A stretch of DNA of 64,000 nt from Phoronis australis (taxonomy: Eukaryota; Phoronida; Phoronidae): contig NMRA01000231.1 in assembly GCA_002633005.1 (NCBI GenBank), forward strand, positions 24,351 through 88,350, given 5' to 3'. Below are positions 37,101 to 48,400 of the stretch, one piece after another. The notes under the pieces were generated by a model, which did no database searches, was not told where the DNA came from, and worked only from the letters and a program-made list of their open reading frames with translations. The position numbers and the translations under genes were made by a program. Within the stretch, counting starts at the first letter, position 1. Every line of letters starts with the position of its first letter.

Positions 37101-39257
37101 TCAGCTGTTCATATGGCCGTTCACACAGTTTGATCCATAGGAATAGGTTACACCTTTACCCATCACTTTTCGGCTTAGGAGATGCCCAAAAATGACGGGA
37201 TATTCTTCTCGAGCTGTATAACAGTTATCGGAATTACACACGCCATATCAACATCGTTTCAGTATTTTTATCGCACAATTTCCTGAGCTATAGTCTAAAA
37301 TATGTTTTACAGGACAACGTATTGTTTGTCGGGTAAAATGGCGTCTTCAAAACGCAGACGAAGGTGTGTCAAGAATTCTGTGTTCTGATTGGTCAGCTAA
37401 GTGCCAAAGGCATTTCCGCTCTGGAGTCACTCATGTTGCCCCATGATACGATCACCAATTTCACAAATGACTTTCTCAGCTCAGCTTTAATAACTGTAAT
37501 TGGCAATTTTTTTTCTTCAACAGGAATGACTGCTTTACATTTGGCTACCAAAATGCACGGTAACATCAATAACTGTGGGAAACGGATTGACAGCAAGTGT
37601 ATTGTGCAGGAGCTGATTAGGGCTGGAGCTAGGGCTGATTTCCCCGTAAGTCTTCTTCAGATGTGGCTACGAACCTCTACTGGGTAGAGAGTTATATTTC
37701 AAAAATAATAATTTCAAAAATTTTGATTCTAAACTGACATGTTATCTCATTGGTTTGTTTGTTTGGACACTCTTCGTTGATATAATTCTAAATGCAGTGG
37801 CATTTCAAGGGGAAATTTAGTAGGACACGATATCCTGTGCGACAATGCTATGTGTTTAAAAAATGATAAGACCTTTTCACATACTGTACGTCTTTAAATA
37901 TACCCGTACAACCTATTATGTAATCTGACTGGTGTTTAGCAGTACATCAGATTTGCCCGTCTGTACAGTTCTTTAACATTTCTCTTAATTAAAAGAAATC
38001 TGTTAGATCTTACATATTTGTTCTCCTTCATTTTTACCTCCATTTGCCCAACTCTCTGCCCGGTTCTAACTTCTGTTGTCGCCAGGTCTTGCCTTGTCAC
38101 AACTTTGCTCTGTTGATAGTTATCGCTAGTTGTTTAACAATGTTACAGGAAGAAAAGAGCGGCAAGACTCCTCTTCACTTGGCTGTGGAGTCGATGGACA
38201 ACGAACTAGTTAAGTGCATGGTCGATTCCATGCCTTGTGGTGTGGTGGAGGCCCTGAACAAGCCCATGTTTAATGGCAACACCTGCCTGCACATAGCAGC
38301 AGGTCTACAGAAGGGCAACGCATTGAGTCTGAACCAGCAAAAGAGCATCATAGATACTCTGCTGAGGAAAGGCGCTGTAAGAGATGTGCCGAATGCATTG
38401 CATCAGAGACCGTACAATTTTGCTTCACATCCCGATGTACGTGAGCTCATAATTTCTGCTTTGTTATTCATTAGAGTACTGTGTTTAGGCCTGTATGTTG
38501 TTATTCATTAGAGTACAGTGTTAAGGCCTGTTTGTTGTTATTCATAAGAGTACTGTGTTAAGGCCTGTTTGTTGTTATTCATAAGAGTACTGTGTTAAGG
38601 CCTGTTTGTTGTTATTCATAAGAGTACAATGTTAAGGCCTGCATGTTGTTAAGAATTATCAACGAGATTCCATATTGATGTTTGCTGATTGTTACAGTAT
38701 GTTAATGAAGCTTTTGCTGTTACTTCTAAAATGTGGATGTGAAAGCAAAATGTATCGTAAAACAGTTTTATTGAGCAACAAGTTTATAACCGTAGAAAAC
38801 AACAAGTGGGTTATTTTCGGACTTGATTTTTGCGACTTGTTGCAAAATTAAATTGAAACATTTGACATTCACCATTATGTGGATGTTTCAAGGCGAGGTC
38901 ATCAATAAACAGCTGGTTCTGTCTTCTATAGTGGCTCATTTTGAAACCTGCATTTCACTGTATGAAGAAAAATCCTCACCAGCATTAATTTCAACCAAGG
39001 TATCGAGTCCCATAGAAGCGCATAACCAGAGTTTTATCACTGTGATTGGCCAAGTCATTCAATGTCACCTCAATGTTTAATAGTGTCTTAACATTTCAAT
39101 GTTGATACTTACCATACTTTTAATATTATCATTTCAGATTGAGGCTTTGCTTAGAGGTAACCAATCACGGCCATTGCAAGGACAGCGGTTTCTTACCACA
39201 CCAAACACGCATTTTCATAGCTTTCTATCGGATGTACCTCTTTCGTCTAACATTTGA
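25075..39257 (+). CDS. KIX-domain atypical I-kappa-B (IkB-zeta/BCL3-like), 10 exons, 864 aa
   Basis: Coding exons: 25075-25126, 28275-28350, 29662-29873, 31855-33072, 34033-34198, 34681-34891, 36126-36255, 37524-37645, 38149-38436, 39138-39257 (TGA). Every junction is GT-AG and every phase matches, giving 2595 coding bases. Domain order: KIX-like about residues 29-108; Ser/acidic region 115-400; Gln-rich 410-461; ankyrin repeats about 570-810; a degenerate last repeat in the tail. The ankyrin part resembles vertebrate NFKBIZ/NFKBID/BCL3, including the lengthened fourth repeat and the ending HPD-IEALLRG, which aligns with the NFKBIZ C terminus. No DSGxxS degron of cytoplasmic IkBs is visible, so a nuclear NF-kB (p50-type) co-regulator is the likely role. 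I chose the first ATG because exon 1 joins exon 2 in phase and follows a promoter-like block. The KIX module is absent from vertebrate IkBs that I know. Exon structure is read directly; function is inferred from the family. Confidence 0.88.
25430..25990 (+). repeat. Diverged tandem duplication in intron 1
   Basis: The block 'tattagctgaatggttagcatgct..ggttttatcagggt' near 25505-25555 recurs at 25911-25950, each preceded by 'aagcatgcttc..gg'. Unit length is about 400 bp. It is not coding. Confidence 0.5.
26092..26134. repeat. Two tandem stem-loops, GAATAAC-GCCT-GTTATTC
   Basis: A 7-bp stem with a 4-base loop occurs twice, about 21 bp apart, inside a larger imperfect inverted repeat (about 26050-26155, 'gatttgagaacc' versus 'gagtctcaaatc'). 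It lies in intron 1 of the KIX-IkB gene. Confidence 0.65.
28275..28350 (+). CDS. Exon 2, first helix of KIX-like domain
   Basis: The acceptor is ttattcag and the donor gtaagt. It encodes about residues 18-43. The DISQEQRRKIIVKM stretch lines up with DITQDLRNHLVHKL, helix 1 of the CBP KIX domain: D, I, Q, R and K are identical and most of the rest are similar. A second ATG (residue 29) sits in this exon and could be an internal start. The exon enters in phase 1 and leaves in phase 2, matching its neighbours exactly. Confidence 0.8.
29662..29873 (+). CDS. Exon 3, helices 2 and 3 of KIX-like domain
   Basis: It encodes about residues 43-113. The segment KIENEIFMEATSYETYKKL matches KVEGDMYESANNRAEYYHL of CBP KIX (K, E, the acidic/hydrophobic alternation, A, Y and L), followed by LVTRIKYLRSQL for LAEKIYKIQKEL and a basic tail KKRKTK like EEKRRTR. 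By this alignment the CBP ligand-pocket Tyr658 falls on Lys94, with Tyr95 next to it. Ligand choice may therefore differ, or the alignment may shift by one residue. TFIIS central domains were considered and fit worse. Confidence 0.82.
30420..31480 (+). repeat. Divergent large-unit tandem repeats in intron 3
   Basis: About six decayed units of 110-240 bp share two blocks: one like 'agttccttgacagat..catgaaatttggcaaata' and one like 'ctagtggcaattt..ttttt'. Starts of the first block are near 30432, 30670, 30872, 31050, 31160 and 31288. Related copies occur at 40890-41720. No coding potential is evident. Confidence 0.6.
31623..31823 (+). repeat. 18-bp tandem array, about 11 copies
   Basis: The unit is catatgcttacatgatgt, nearly perfect over 201 bp. 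Because 18 is a multiple of three, several frames stay open on both strands, but no host coding is implied. Each unit junction contains TGATGTCA, one base from the CRE. The array ends 31 bp before the exon 4 acceptor (31855). Confidence 0.93.
31855..33072 (+). CDS. Exon 4, acidic/Ser-rich and Gln-rich middle region
   Basis: This 1218-bp exon encodes residues 114-519. It contains a basic patch (NKNKRS), an acidic-hydrophobic motif FDIDLDFLLE at 244-253, Ser/Pro-rich stretches, a KID-like helix RYKDVLAIL at 366-374 and a Gln-rich tract at about 410-461 (CAG repeats near 32740-32900). The make-up is that of a transactivation or co-activator-binding region, comparable in position with the N-terminal part of IkB-zeta. 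The CAG run is likely length-polymorphic. Its acceptor lies 31 bp after an 18-bp satellite array. Confidence 0.85.
34033..34198 (+). CDS. Exon 5, linker into ankyrin domain
   Basis: It encodes residues 520-574: a Ser/Thr/Lys-rich linker with a possible nuclear-localisation patch (PKRSS), then DHYAMACRKVAQLAVEQL and DKDGD, which opens the first ankyrin repeat just as KDADGDTFLHIA does in NFKBIZ. It enters in phase 1 (G|CA) and leaves in phase 2 (AC|G). Confidence 0.85.
34681..34891 (+). CDS. Exon 6, ankyrin repeats 1-2
   Basis: It encodes residues 575-645. TPLMICACRGDP is the start of repeat 1 (TPLHxA consensus), and QTALLLAVAENNPPIVEIL with YRANVNLAG forms repeat 2. It ends in phase 0 at AAG|gtaggc. 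Confidence 0.88.
35597..35781 (+). repeat. 92-bp tandem duplication in intron 6
   Basis: Two nearly identical copies start at 35597 and 35689, differing mainly by one base near the 'aactgttaaaaatttt' stretch. No coding signal is seen, and the surrounding intron (34892-36125) otherwise looks unremarkable. Confidence 0.85.
36126..36255 (+). CDS. Exon 7, ankyrin repeat 3
   Basis: It encodes residues 646-688. APIHIACKHGDVSLAVLQAL is a standard ankyrin helix pair; the loop follows as PDIDLHIQTREE. It leaves in phase 1. Confidence 0.86.
37524..37645 (+). CDS. Exon 8, ankyrin repeat 4 (lengthened)
   Basis: It encodes residues 689-729. GMTALHLATKMHGN is followed by an extended segment before CIVQELIRAGARADFP. 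The insertion in the fourth repeat is shared with vertebrate NFKBIZ and supports that subfamily rather than cytoplasmic IkB-alpha. Confidence 0.86.
38149..38436 (+). CDS. Exon 9, ankyrin repeats 5-6
   Basis: It encodes residues 730-825. SGKTPLHLAVESMDNELV begins repeat 5 and NGNTCLHIAAGLQKGN repeat 6 (NFKBIZ has NGNTALHVAASLQ). Two donors are possible: GAT|gtacgt (38437) and four bases later. Only the first joins exon 10 in an open frame; the second gives an immediate stop. Confidence 0.86.
38463..38645 (+). repeat. 37-bp minisatellite just after exon 9
   Basis: About five copies of a 37-bp unit contain 'gttattcataagagtac' and 'gtgttaaggcctg'. The array begins 26 bp after the exon 9 donor. 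The rest of intron 9 (to 39137) shows nothing else. Confidence 0.85.
39138..39257 (+). CDS. Exon 10, C-terminal tail
   Basis: It encodes residues 826-864. IEALLRGNQSRPLQ continues a degenerate seventh ankyrin unit and resembles the IRRILKGKSIQQR ending of NFKBIZ. The stop is TGA at 39255-39257. A candidate poly(A) signal AATAAA lies at 40787-40792, which would imply a 3' UTR of about 1.5 kb. Confidence 0.75.
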   Translation: MEALLRGNQSRPLQGQRFLTTPNTHFHSFLSDVPLSSNI

Positions 39258-40889
39258 CTCCAACTGTGCTCAGCCTTCCAAGTCAGGGCTGCATCAGAGG
39301 AGCCTCATCCATGTAGCATTTCTCAATCTAGCAGGAGATGCTTATGTTCAACTTAGCAAATGAAATATCTTTCTCTGAAGTGTGTACTTGATTGGTCACC
39401 GACTCTCCCCAGTGTGTAAATAATGTTTGTAGTCTTGTGTGTTTTCTTTTCCTTCATTGTTAAAGGTGCCATAAGAGTTAAATTTTGTGTGCTTTTGTGT
39501 CAGGTGGTACATCTGACTTTTTTAAAGTTGAAAACATGATTTACTGGCAGAGTGCTTTTAAAGCGGGTTCTCAAATGGACATGTTTCATATTAGACATAT
39601 TTTCATGACGAATTCCAGCAATACAAAATTTAGGTACAAGATTGAATGAAATCATTTTGTGAGATAAGCCAGACCTAGACATTAGTTAATGGGACCGGCC
39701 TTCGTTGGTGTAGTTTATTACTTTATTACCATGTGGGAAATGACTTTTAATGTTAATTAAGTCGTGTGTAATTATTCATGTACATTATTTGCTTGCTGAT
39801 AGATATACTGGTACTAACAGTTTTTCCTCTGATTGAGACATTTGGTGTTGTCGTTTTGCAGTTGTTGCTACTAATTCTTTTTGTTAACTTTGCCAACATC
39901 TCATTCAAGAGGAATTCTCAACAAGTTTCGACTAAGATGATTGCATAAGTAACCATTTGCATTTTTCTACTCTTCACATTCTCTCCTGGATACTATGGAA
40001 GAGTACTTGAACATGATAAAACATTTTTTAAGTTTGATGTCATTTACATGTACATTTTCTGAGATATCCGACTGTCCTAAATTGGTATTCTTTTATGGTA
40101 ACTTTATTCTATTGCCATTTTAATTTCCCTGATAACAGTTTGGTACAATGTAGCTTGATGTGGAAAATTACTTTTCTCATGATTTCAGTGCAGTGCATGT
40201 TTTTCATTACATTTATATTTAGACTCATGCGACGCTGAAAATCCAATGTGATTGATTAATGCAGTTGCCTTAGTGGACAAAGTTTCTATGTAGTTGTTGA
40301 CAGAGTGATTGTATTTTTTGTAAATAATACTGTAGGAAAGTGGTCACCTTTGTTGTTTTATTTTTATTCTATCATAATATTGTGTCCTCCTAGTTGAGGG
40401 GTGGTGTGAAAATCCCTGCTTGGTGTAGCCTAACTTGTGAATACGAATTGGTTTTAATACTAAGGCCAATATTCTGGGTATGTGCTGAGGGTAGCTCCGT
40501 CCACGCTCGACTCTGAGATTGAAAAAAATCATTGCACCTGTACATCCTGCTTGGCGGACAGAAGCGGGATGCTATAGTACTGGGTTCGTGGTAGCTTAGG
40601 TCCCACCGAGAATCCACAATAGGGTCACGGGTTTTACTTATGACCACAGTATATATAATTGACATCCAGTGTAGTTGTGACTGTATCTGCATTCAAACTG
40701 TAACATTCCAAGGTATTTTTTCTACGTTATTTTTGACGTCCCAGTAATTGTTAGTGAGTATCAAAAACATTATGACATCGACATAAAATAAATACAAAAC
40801 ACGCTATGCAAAATTAAAAGGACCAACCGTGCAGACAAGTGGTAGTTATGACTGATAACCGCTACGCAGTTTTTATGCACCACATATAT

Positions 40890-41720
40890 ATATGTGGACC
40901 CATTATTTCACCCCTGTCCGTCCGTCTTCCTGCTCTATCTCCAAAGCCCTTTGACTTATGTTCATGAAATTTTGCGTGGATGGTGGGGATCCACCTACCG
41001 CCGGTGTGCCCTTAGTGGCAATTTTAGCTTTTTACGTTTACTTCTGTATCTTAAAAGGTCCTCAACGGATTTTCATTGAATTTGGAATGATATAAGCATC
41101 TATTATTGAGATGACACATCCTCTCGTTTCCGGATCGATTCGGTCGAGGTATTTCACGTCACCTAGTAGGCATTTTTGCTGTTTTCGAGTCTTTTTTGGC
41201 GTTCGCCCCTCTACACACGATCTTGAAAATTGGCGTTTATGTTCTCAGTGTGAAGGGGACGGTTGACGATGCCGACTTCCGACTACTTTGGCAGTTTTGT
41301 TGATTTTTTGCGCCCTAAGCCACAGCACTGAAAAAAGTGAGGAGGATAAAGCCCCTCAGCCTCCCCCCCCGTGGTTAACCTCCTATAGACCATGTGCGGC
41401 ATAGCACTAAAAAAATTGGGGGCTATAGCCCTCAGCCTCCTATGGTGCGCCGCCCATGACATAGTAAGTGCAGACGACGACGATTTTCAGACACTATTCG
41501 ACGAATGTTCTGCCCACTAGTGCCAATTTCATTTTTCCATCGTTTTCCTTTGTTTTTCTGAAGTTCCTTGACAGATTTTTATAAACTTGATTTGGTAAAT
41601 AGTTTTCACGAGTTCCCGTTTTCGGATGGATTCGACGTATTTTGTGCCATATAGTGGCCATTTTTATGATGCAAATAAACAACCGTAGAAGTACCGTTTG
41701 AGTGGGGGGTGCCGGCATTC
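40890..41720 (+). repeat. Large-unit repeats related to intron 3 array
   Basis: Units share 'catgaaattttgcgtgga', 'cttagtggcaattttagctttt', 'ttttcattgaatttggaatga' and 'gttccttgacagattttt' with 30420-31480. Several units are decayed. A C-rich run lies at 41364-41370. Confidence 0.55.
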
Positions 41721-41885
41721 ACGTTGCTCTTGTTGGAAGGTTCGTGTGATACATGTACAAGTACTGTTTATTAGACAACATGGCTGAACTCAAATCACAT
41801 TGACCCAGGGAAGTCAACGAGGTACCTGAAGGTCACTGAGATAATATGTCCATGCAATTCTGTTTAACTTTGAGTAACTCGTGCA

Positions 41886-42013
41886 GGGGCGGCCATCCAG
41901 GATTTTGAGTTAGGGGAGGCCAGGGCTGAGTATTTGCCAGGATTTTGCCCGTCTGACATTTTCACCCTCGAACTGCCTAATGGTTTAATCTGGAAGAATT
42001 TTAAATCCGCTGT
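41886..42013. mobile_element. CAGGGGCGG-ended element, copy 4
   Basis: It begins CAGGGGCGGCCATCC and ends ...TTTTAAATCCGCTG. The flanking TCGTG occurs on both sides (acTCGTG|CAG...CTG|TCGTGcac), a 5-bp target duplication as in copy 3. The interior shares 'gccagg..gagtatttgccaggatttt' with the 19.4-kb copy. Confidence 0.75.
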
Positions 42014-42490
42014 CGTGCACCCAGCATGTCATCGATTTTAGCTGTCGCACGGTGGTACAGTACTAGAACCCATCATTCACAAATCCAGTTTTGTCTGGCG
42101 ATCCATTTAGCTATGGTGGGGACCCATTAGGTTGTGGTCTCAATTAGGACTTCGTAACCAGTGTGATTTCAATTTTCACGCACTCATTACGAGTATGGCT
42201 CAGTGACGGCGGTTGGCTCAAGTATCATGAATATGCAAAATACCCACGGCGTCAAATTACAGCGTTTCAGTGCGCTATTGGCGTCGCGTTTCCAAAATAA
42301 CGTGCGTACGTCTAACTACGACTCGACCGAACTTCCACCGAGCTTTGCATAACACGGGTCGCTGATTGGGAATTGACAGTATACACCGCTCAGTGTCAAC
42401 ATGTACATAACCATGCCCTCTGAGGCCGATAACGTGCCTGTCAGATTGAATAATGTGCGATAGATTAAATACGTTCGGTGCAATACCAAG

Positions 42491-45400
42491 ATGTCGCATC
42501 TCACTCCAGAAGAGTACAGACGGGTTGTTCCTTCTGAGCCCCTTAACTCTGCTGCGACGACCACGCGCTCATCAGGAAAGGTCGCCATAGTAACGGGAGG
42601 GTCTTGTGGTATTGGACGTTCTATTGTGGAAAGATTGAGGTGAGCTCGATTGTCCAACTGCACTGGTTCATCTTAAACCTTGAACCCCGAGCCTGCCTCA
42701 AAATTTTTCTCGAGATACTCACCATTGACTTTGACCTTATACAGGCCCAATATTTAGATTTCACGAAGTAACTGACGATTCTCACTGAAAAAGCACGCAC
42801 AGCTCACAGCTCAACTAGTGACAAAACTTCTTTTTATAAAACGCGCGGCTTCTTGTGATAGAGCCGTGGTAGAGCCGATCATTTTCAAAATGTACAAGAG
42901 TCGACCTGCATCATTCTTGGTGGTCCTTATCGGCCACTAAAATAAACTGTCATCGATTTCAGTAACGACGGTGCGTCGGTGGCAATTTTTGACATCGATG
43001 AAGAGTTCGGACTCGAACTGTCGTCACACTTAGAATCGGAGGGAAAGAATGTCAAATTTTACAATGTAGACGTTTCCCAACGAGACCAATGTGAACGTAA
43101 TGCAAGATTGGTGGCTAAGGAAAACGGCGAGAAAATCAACTACCTGGTCAACTGCGCAGCCTACTTCGGATCCAAAGGTAATTTTCTTTAAAATGAGATA
43201 CGAGACGATGAGCCGAATGAGAATTTACAGCGACTGTCGACGAGCACTGCTATCCGACTTTAGGTTTAAGAACCACTTATATCACGTAAAGGACACGATA
43301 CGGGTTGACCTGGCTGAAGAATGATTGTCCCCGATCGCCGGACTTATGTTTTTTAATCATTTAGCCCAAGCAATATTTCTCAATGTTGACAGGAAGTTTT
43401 GGGCCGCCTTCTGCTGCTCCTCAAACTTCGTGTCTACTGCATGAGATTGACTTAACTCTATTCAGCCGGGGCAGCTTAAGAGTCAAGGCACACCGACATT
43501 ACATATCCAGTCTTAATGAAATTTACGTTCGAAATAAAAAATAGTAATTCCTACCTAATTAATAAAGACTTCACCAAAAATAACATTCATACGGAAATCT
43601 CCAAAAAAACATTTGATAGTGTCCCCGGCGGTCGGTGATTTTTCGGCAGATTATTGCTGGCTTTACCTTATCCCAAAAGAACGACAACAACACGCAGCAT
43701 GTGTGCAGTTTCCAGGCGGCAACTCTTTAATACTAAGTACCCATGAATTGAACATCCAAAGCACTGGCACAGTGTGCAGACCCTTTCTCAAGAGTTTGTC
43801 CGCCACGTGATTTCGCTAGAATGGAGTTAACTCTCTCATAAAAGCAACTGAACCCTTGGCTGGGGGCAATGAGATGATACCAGGAGTATAGCTCATTGGC
43901 TGAGGGTACTACTAATGTTATTTTTAGCTGTGCCTACTTCTCAAATTTTTGTCTCACTAGTGCGAGGTCAGTTGTGTTGATTTTATGAGGACTCATTCTG
44001 AAAAAACGTAAAAGCTCAATTATGGAGGTATTGATAATTACTTTGTTAGCTGGTATTCTGTCGTGTTAATTGTAGCGCGAGTCTTCCAACTCTTCTCAGT
44101 AAAGTTGATAGGCTTCGAGGCAAATCTACTTGTGGCGCTTCCTTCGTTGTACTCCTGCCGCATGACAATAGCTTACCGGACGTTACCGTTTAAGGTATTC
44201 ATGAAGTCAGTTTGAAAAAGAACAAAAGTTACCAACTTAACATCGTATAATTTCAGGAATAGATGCCACTGATGCAGACTGGAATAAGACGTTGAGTGTA
44301 AACGTTGTAGGATACGCAAATACGGTGCAGGCGTGCCACCCGTACATGAAGAATGGTAAGTGACTCGTCTCCAAGAATGACATCGGAGTCGTGTTTGTAG
44401 TGCGCTAGACGACCACCAGATGACCATACTACGAAAACACATGATAAACGAGACAAAACTGGAGAATTTTGGAAACAAAATTTCTGCTTGCGCAAACAAA
44501 TTTTTAAAGTGGCTACCTTGAGGCGCGGATCCAGGATTTTGAATTGGGGGGCACTAGGGCAGAGTATTAGCTAGGATTTCTCCCGTCAGACATTCGCACC
44601 TCCAAAGTGCCAAATGGAATATGGGTGAATTTTAGGTAGCGTTATGGCCCCCTTGGTCCCCCTCACAAATCCGCCACTGCTTTCCGTCTAAGAAGCGACT
44701 ACTGTTGATTTAAATCACTTACCGGCGGGACAAAATTGGACTCGACTCATTGTTCCTTACTACAGATGTGAAGTGATTCCCAGGCTTGAAAAGAATTTGA
44801 CAGTGCGTACGTTATCCGTAAAGAATATATGCTCCGTAAATATCACGCATGTAACATCAATTGAAACAGAACCTGGTCAGCAAGCCAATAACAAATTCCA
44901 ATTCTTCCNCGGCGTTACCTTATCCCAAAAGAACAACACGCAGCATGTGTGCAGTTTCCAGGCGGTAACTCTTTAATACTAAGTATCCTCCCATGAATTG
45001 AACATCCAAAGCACTGGCACAGTGTGCAGACCCTTTCTCAAGAGTTTGTCCGCCACGTGGTTTCGCTAGAATGGAGTTAACTCTCTCATAAAAGCAATTG
45101 AACCCTAGGGTGGGGGCAATGAGATGATACCAGGAGTATAGCTCATTGGCTACTGGAGAGTACTACTAATGTTATTTTTAGCTGTGCCTACTTCTCAAAT
45201 TTTTGTTTTACTAGTGCGAGGTCAGTTGTGTTGATTTTATGAGTAGGGCTCGTTCTGAAAAAACGTAAAGGCTCAATTATGGAGGTATTGATAATTACTT
45301 TGTTAGCTGGTATTCTGTCGTGTTAATTAGTAGCGCGAGTCTTCCAACTCTTCTCACTTAAGTTGATAGGCTTCGAGGCAAATCTACTAGTGGCGCTTCC

Positions 45401-48400
45401 TTCGTTGTACTCCTGCCGCATGACAATAGCTTACCAGACGTTACCGTTTACGGGTATTCATGAAGTCAGTATGAAAAAGAACAAAATTCACCAACTTAAC
45501 ATCATATAATTTCAGGAATAGATGCCACTGATGCAGACTGGAATAAGACGTTGAGTGTAAACGTTGTAGGATACGCAAATACGGTGCAGGCGTGCCACCC
45601 GTACATGAAGAATGGTAAGTGACTAGTCTCCAAGAATGACATCGGAGTCGTGTTTGTAGTGCGCTAGACGACCACCAGATGACCATACTACGAAAACACA
45701 TGATAAACGAGACAAAACTGGAGAATTTTGGAAACAAAATTCCTGCTTGCGCAAACAAATTTTTAAAGTGGCTACCTTGAGGCGCGGATCCAGGATTTTG
45801 AATTGGGGGGCACTAGGGCAGAGTATTAGCTAGGATTTCTCCCGTCAGACATTCGCACCTCCAAAGTGCCAAATGGAATATGGGTGAATTTTAGGTAGCG
45901 TTATGGCCCCCTTGGTCCCCCTCACAAATCCGCCACTGCTTTCCGTCTAAGAAGCGACTACTGTTGATTTAAATCACTTACCGGCGGGACAAAATTGGAC
46001 TCGACTCATTGTTCCTTACTACAGATGTGAAGTGATTCCCAGGCTTGAAAAGAATTTGACAGTGCGTACGTTATCCGTAAAGAATATATGCTCCGTAAAT
46101 ATCACGCATGTAACATCAATTGAAACAGAACCTGGTCAGCAAGCCAATAACAAATTCCAATTCTTCCAAAGCCCTGAAATCCCCTCTCGTCTGAGGAACA
46201 ATTTGAGAACAATAGCCTCCGGCCCACATACAGTGTACATACTCTACATCACCATCGCCTCTTCTGCTACAAACTACTAGCAATTCCCTTAAATTTGATT
46301 TCATAAAGGTAAATGATCTAAACCGAAAGTTTTTGTGCTGGCCGCGAGCTGAAGGACGGGTTTATTAAAAGGCGTAGATTTTGTGAAATACGTGCTATGA
46401 TTTTTAGGGTTTAAGCCAGCTTTCGTACCTGTTGACTCAGAATTGCCCCACTACATCAGTAGAAGCAATCTTATTTAAATCTCTATCCTATCAAGAAATT
46501 ATTGTTTGCTGTTTCACCGATTGCTGGAAATAACAATTTTTGGTCTCACCCACAATTCCCCGAGTTAAATGCATTGCACGACCTTGTAACATACAAAGAT
46601 TAAACCTTGGAGAGAAACAAAATACGCTCACCGCCCGGAAGATGCCCCAGTTGAGCTGTGCTATTGACTTTGTGCAAAAATGAAAGTTCATTGAAGTCTT
46701 TTGTGCCACCCACGCACCTGCGTGAACGTGTCACATTTATCAGGTCAAAGGTCACAGCGTGTTTTGCCTCGTTGACAGGACGTCTCTGATTTTAAGGTTA
46801 TACAGGATCTTAGAAAAATACCCAAATTAAGCTACCTTCGGCACATCGAATCTCAGAAATGACTGATGGAGTTCATAAAATGGAAATTTTCAGACACCAT
46901 GGTTTAAGCACTATTCTCCAAAACCCCGCAGGAATTGCTTTTTCAAAATCATCGTTTTTGCTTGTGGGGATATCAAAAAGGAGTTTCGTGATTTTTTCGA
47001 AGAATGTCAAAAAGTTCCATAAAACCAAAGAGAAATGTTTATTTAGAAAACTGTAACAATTTTGAGGTCTCGTCTTGAACACTTCTACCTAACGAAATTG
47101 TTAATCGTTGTTCCTTTTTTCTTTTGCTTAATTTTACTCAAGACTTGCCCAGCGACCCAATCAATGACAACCTTTCAAAAAGACAAATATCAAATTCGGT
47201 AGGTTTTCTGCTTTCAGAAAACACCCTAACCTGTAGTTTTTAAGATACTTAATCCAAACCCACGTTTGTCCATAAGGTACTACACTGGCCTTAATGACAG
47301 TGTAAATAAGACTTTAGACGTGACAGCCCTAGTTGAAGATACTGCCTGGAATATTGATATTTCAGGAGGCGACTGCAATGCCATTGTTCACATCAGCAGC
47401 ATATCAGCCCACGTTGCCCAGCCCAAAAGATGGACCTATTCTGCTGCAAAAGGCGCAGTAAATATAATGACCAAATGTATGGCTATGGACTTAGCTAAGG
47501 ACGGCATAAGGGTGAACTCTGTCAGTCCAGGCTACGTGTGGACAAGAGAGGTAAGAAGCCAACCCATTGCCTAGCAACAGTTGCCACCTGCCAGAACAAA
47601 AAAGAAGATCTTCCTATTTCACAATTACATGATAACCAATCAGATCCTTTCAGACTTCTCTCAGACTGACATTGATGAGTATAAAACAGTGATAATCAAT
47701 TGTCATGCGCAAATTAGTCAAACTCTGATGCAACACTTTTGACACATCTCCATAAGAAAGTAGACCATGTCACAGGAAAAAATATTCTCGCGCTTTTTGT
47801 CAAAAACAACTTTTAATTTAGGCTACTTACGGTAGTTACTGTTCTAAAATCACACTTCTGGTGTTGTTCTGGGATTAAAACTGACTCCTGGCCTTGAAAT
47901 GCAGTATGGTTGTCAGGGAATTCAAGGCGATTTATCAAAACCTTTTCCAATTCAAACATGCATATAGAAAAAGAACACCATGACGTTGCTTGGAAGGCCA
48001 AAAACATTGTCGGCTCCTCAGCAGAAAATGCATTTTGGGTAACGTAATCTAGAAGTGAATGCTCAGAAAATTCTTCTTGACAATGGAAATAAAAAAGTTC
48101 TCGCACAGTAAAATAAAACCGCTGGACACCACAACAGGGCAGACACGTGAAATCTTATGTAAGACTAGTATGTGCAGCACAAAATAAAAGATTTGTCAAT
48201 TTTACGTTCTACCCCATAGCCAACTTCAATTGTTTCAAGAAAGTATGGACATTCATAAAACTGTGCCGTTGAAAAATAAAAAATAGCAAATCTTTTTGAC
48301 CAAAATTACTCAGATTTTGCAGTTAAATTCTGAGACCAGATTTACCGGGTGAAGTTCTTGTTTTTTTGAACAACAGTAAAAAAGAATGACATGCAGTTGA

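Larger units (their letters stand above)
39258..42490. other. 3' UTR and intergenic region between KIX-IkB and SDR
   Basis: 39258 to about 40810 may be the 3' UTR (AATAAA at 40787). 40890-41720 holds large-unit repeats related to those at 30420-31480. 41886-42010 is a CAGGGGCGG element. The last 300 bp before the SDR start are CG-richer and probably promoter, without clear motifs. Confidence 0.5.
43663..46167 (+). repeat. About 1.25-kb direct duplication across an N (contig overlap)
   Basis: Copy 1 is 43663-44908 and copy 2 is 44915-46167. They are near-identical with a few substitutions and small indels (for example aagtaccc versus aagtatcctccc near 43738/44981). Copy 1 ends exactly at the N and copy 2 begins six bases after it, which is what two overlapping contig ends, perhaps of different haplotypes, would give. 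SDR exon 3 and a CAGGGGCGGAT-type element are both doubled. Confidence 0.85.

Noticed and set aside
38437-38445. Alternative donor four bases downstream of exon 9 (GATGTAC|gtgagc)
   Set aside because: It joins exon 10 in a frame with an immediate stop; the GAT|gtacgt donor gives a tail that matches NFKBIZ.
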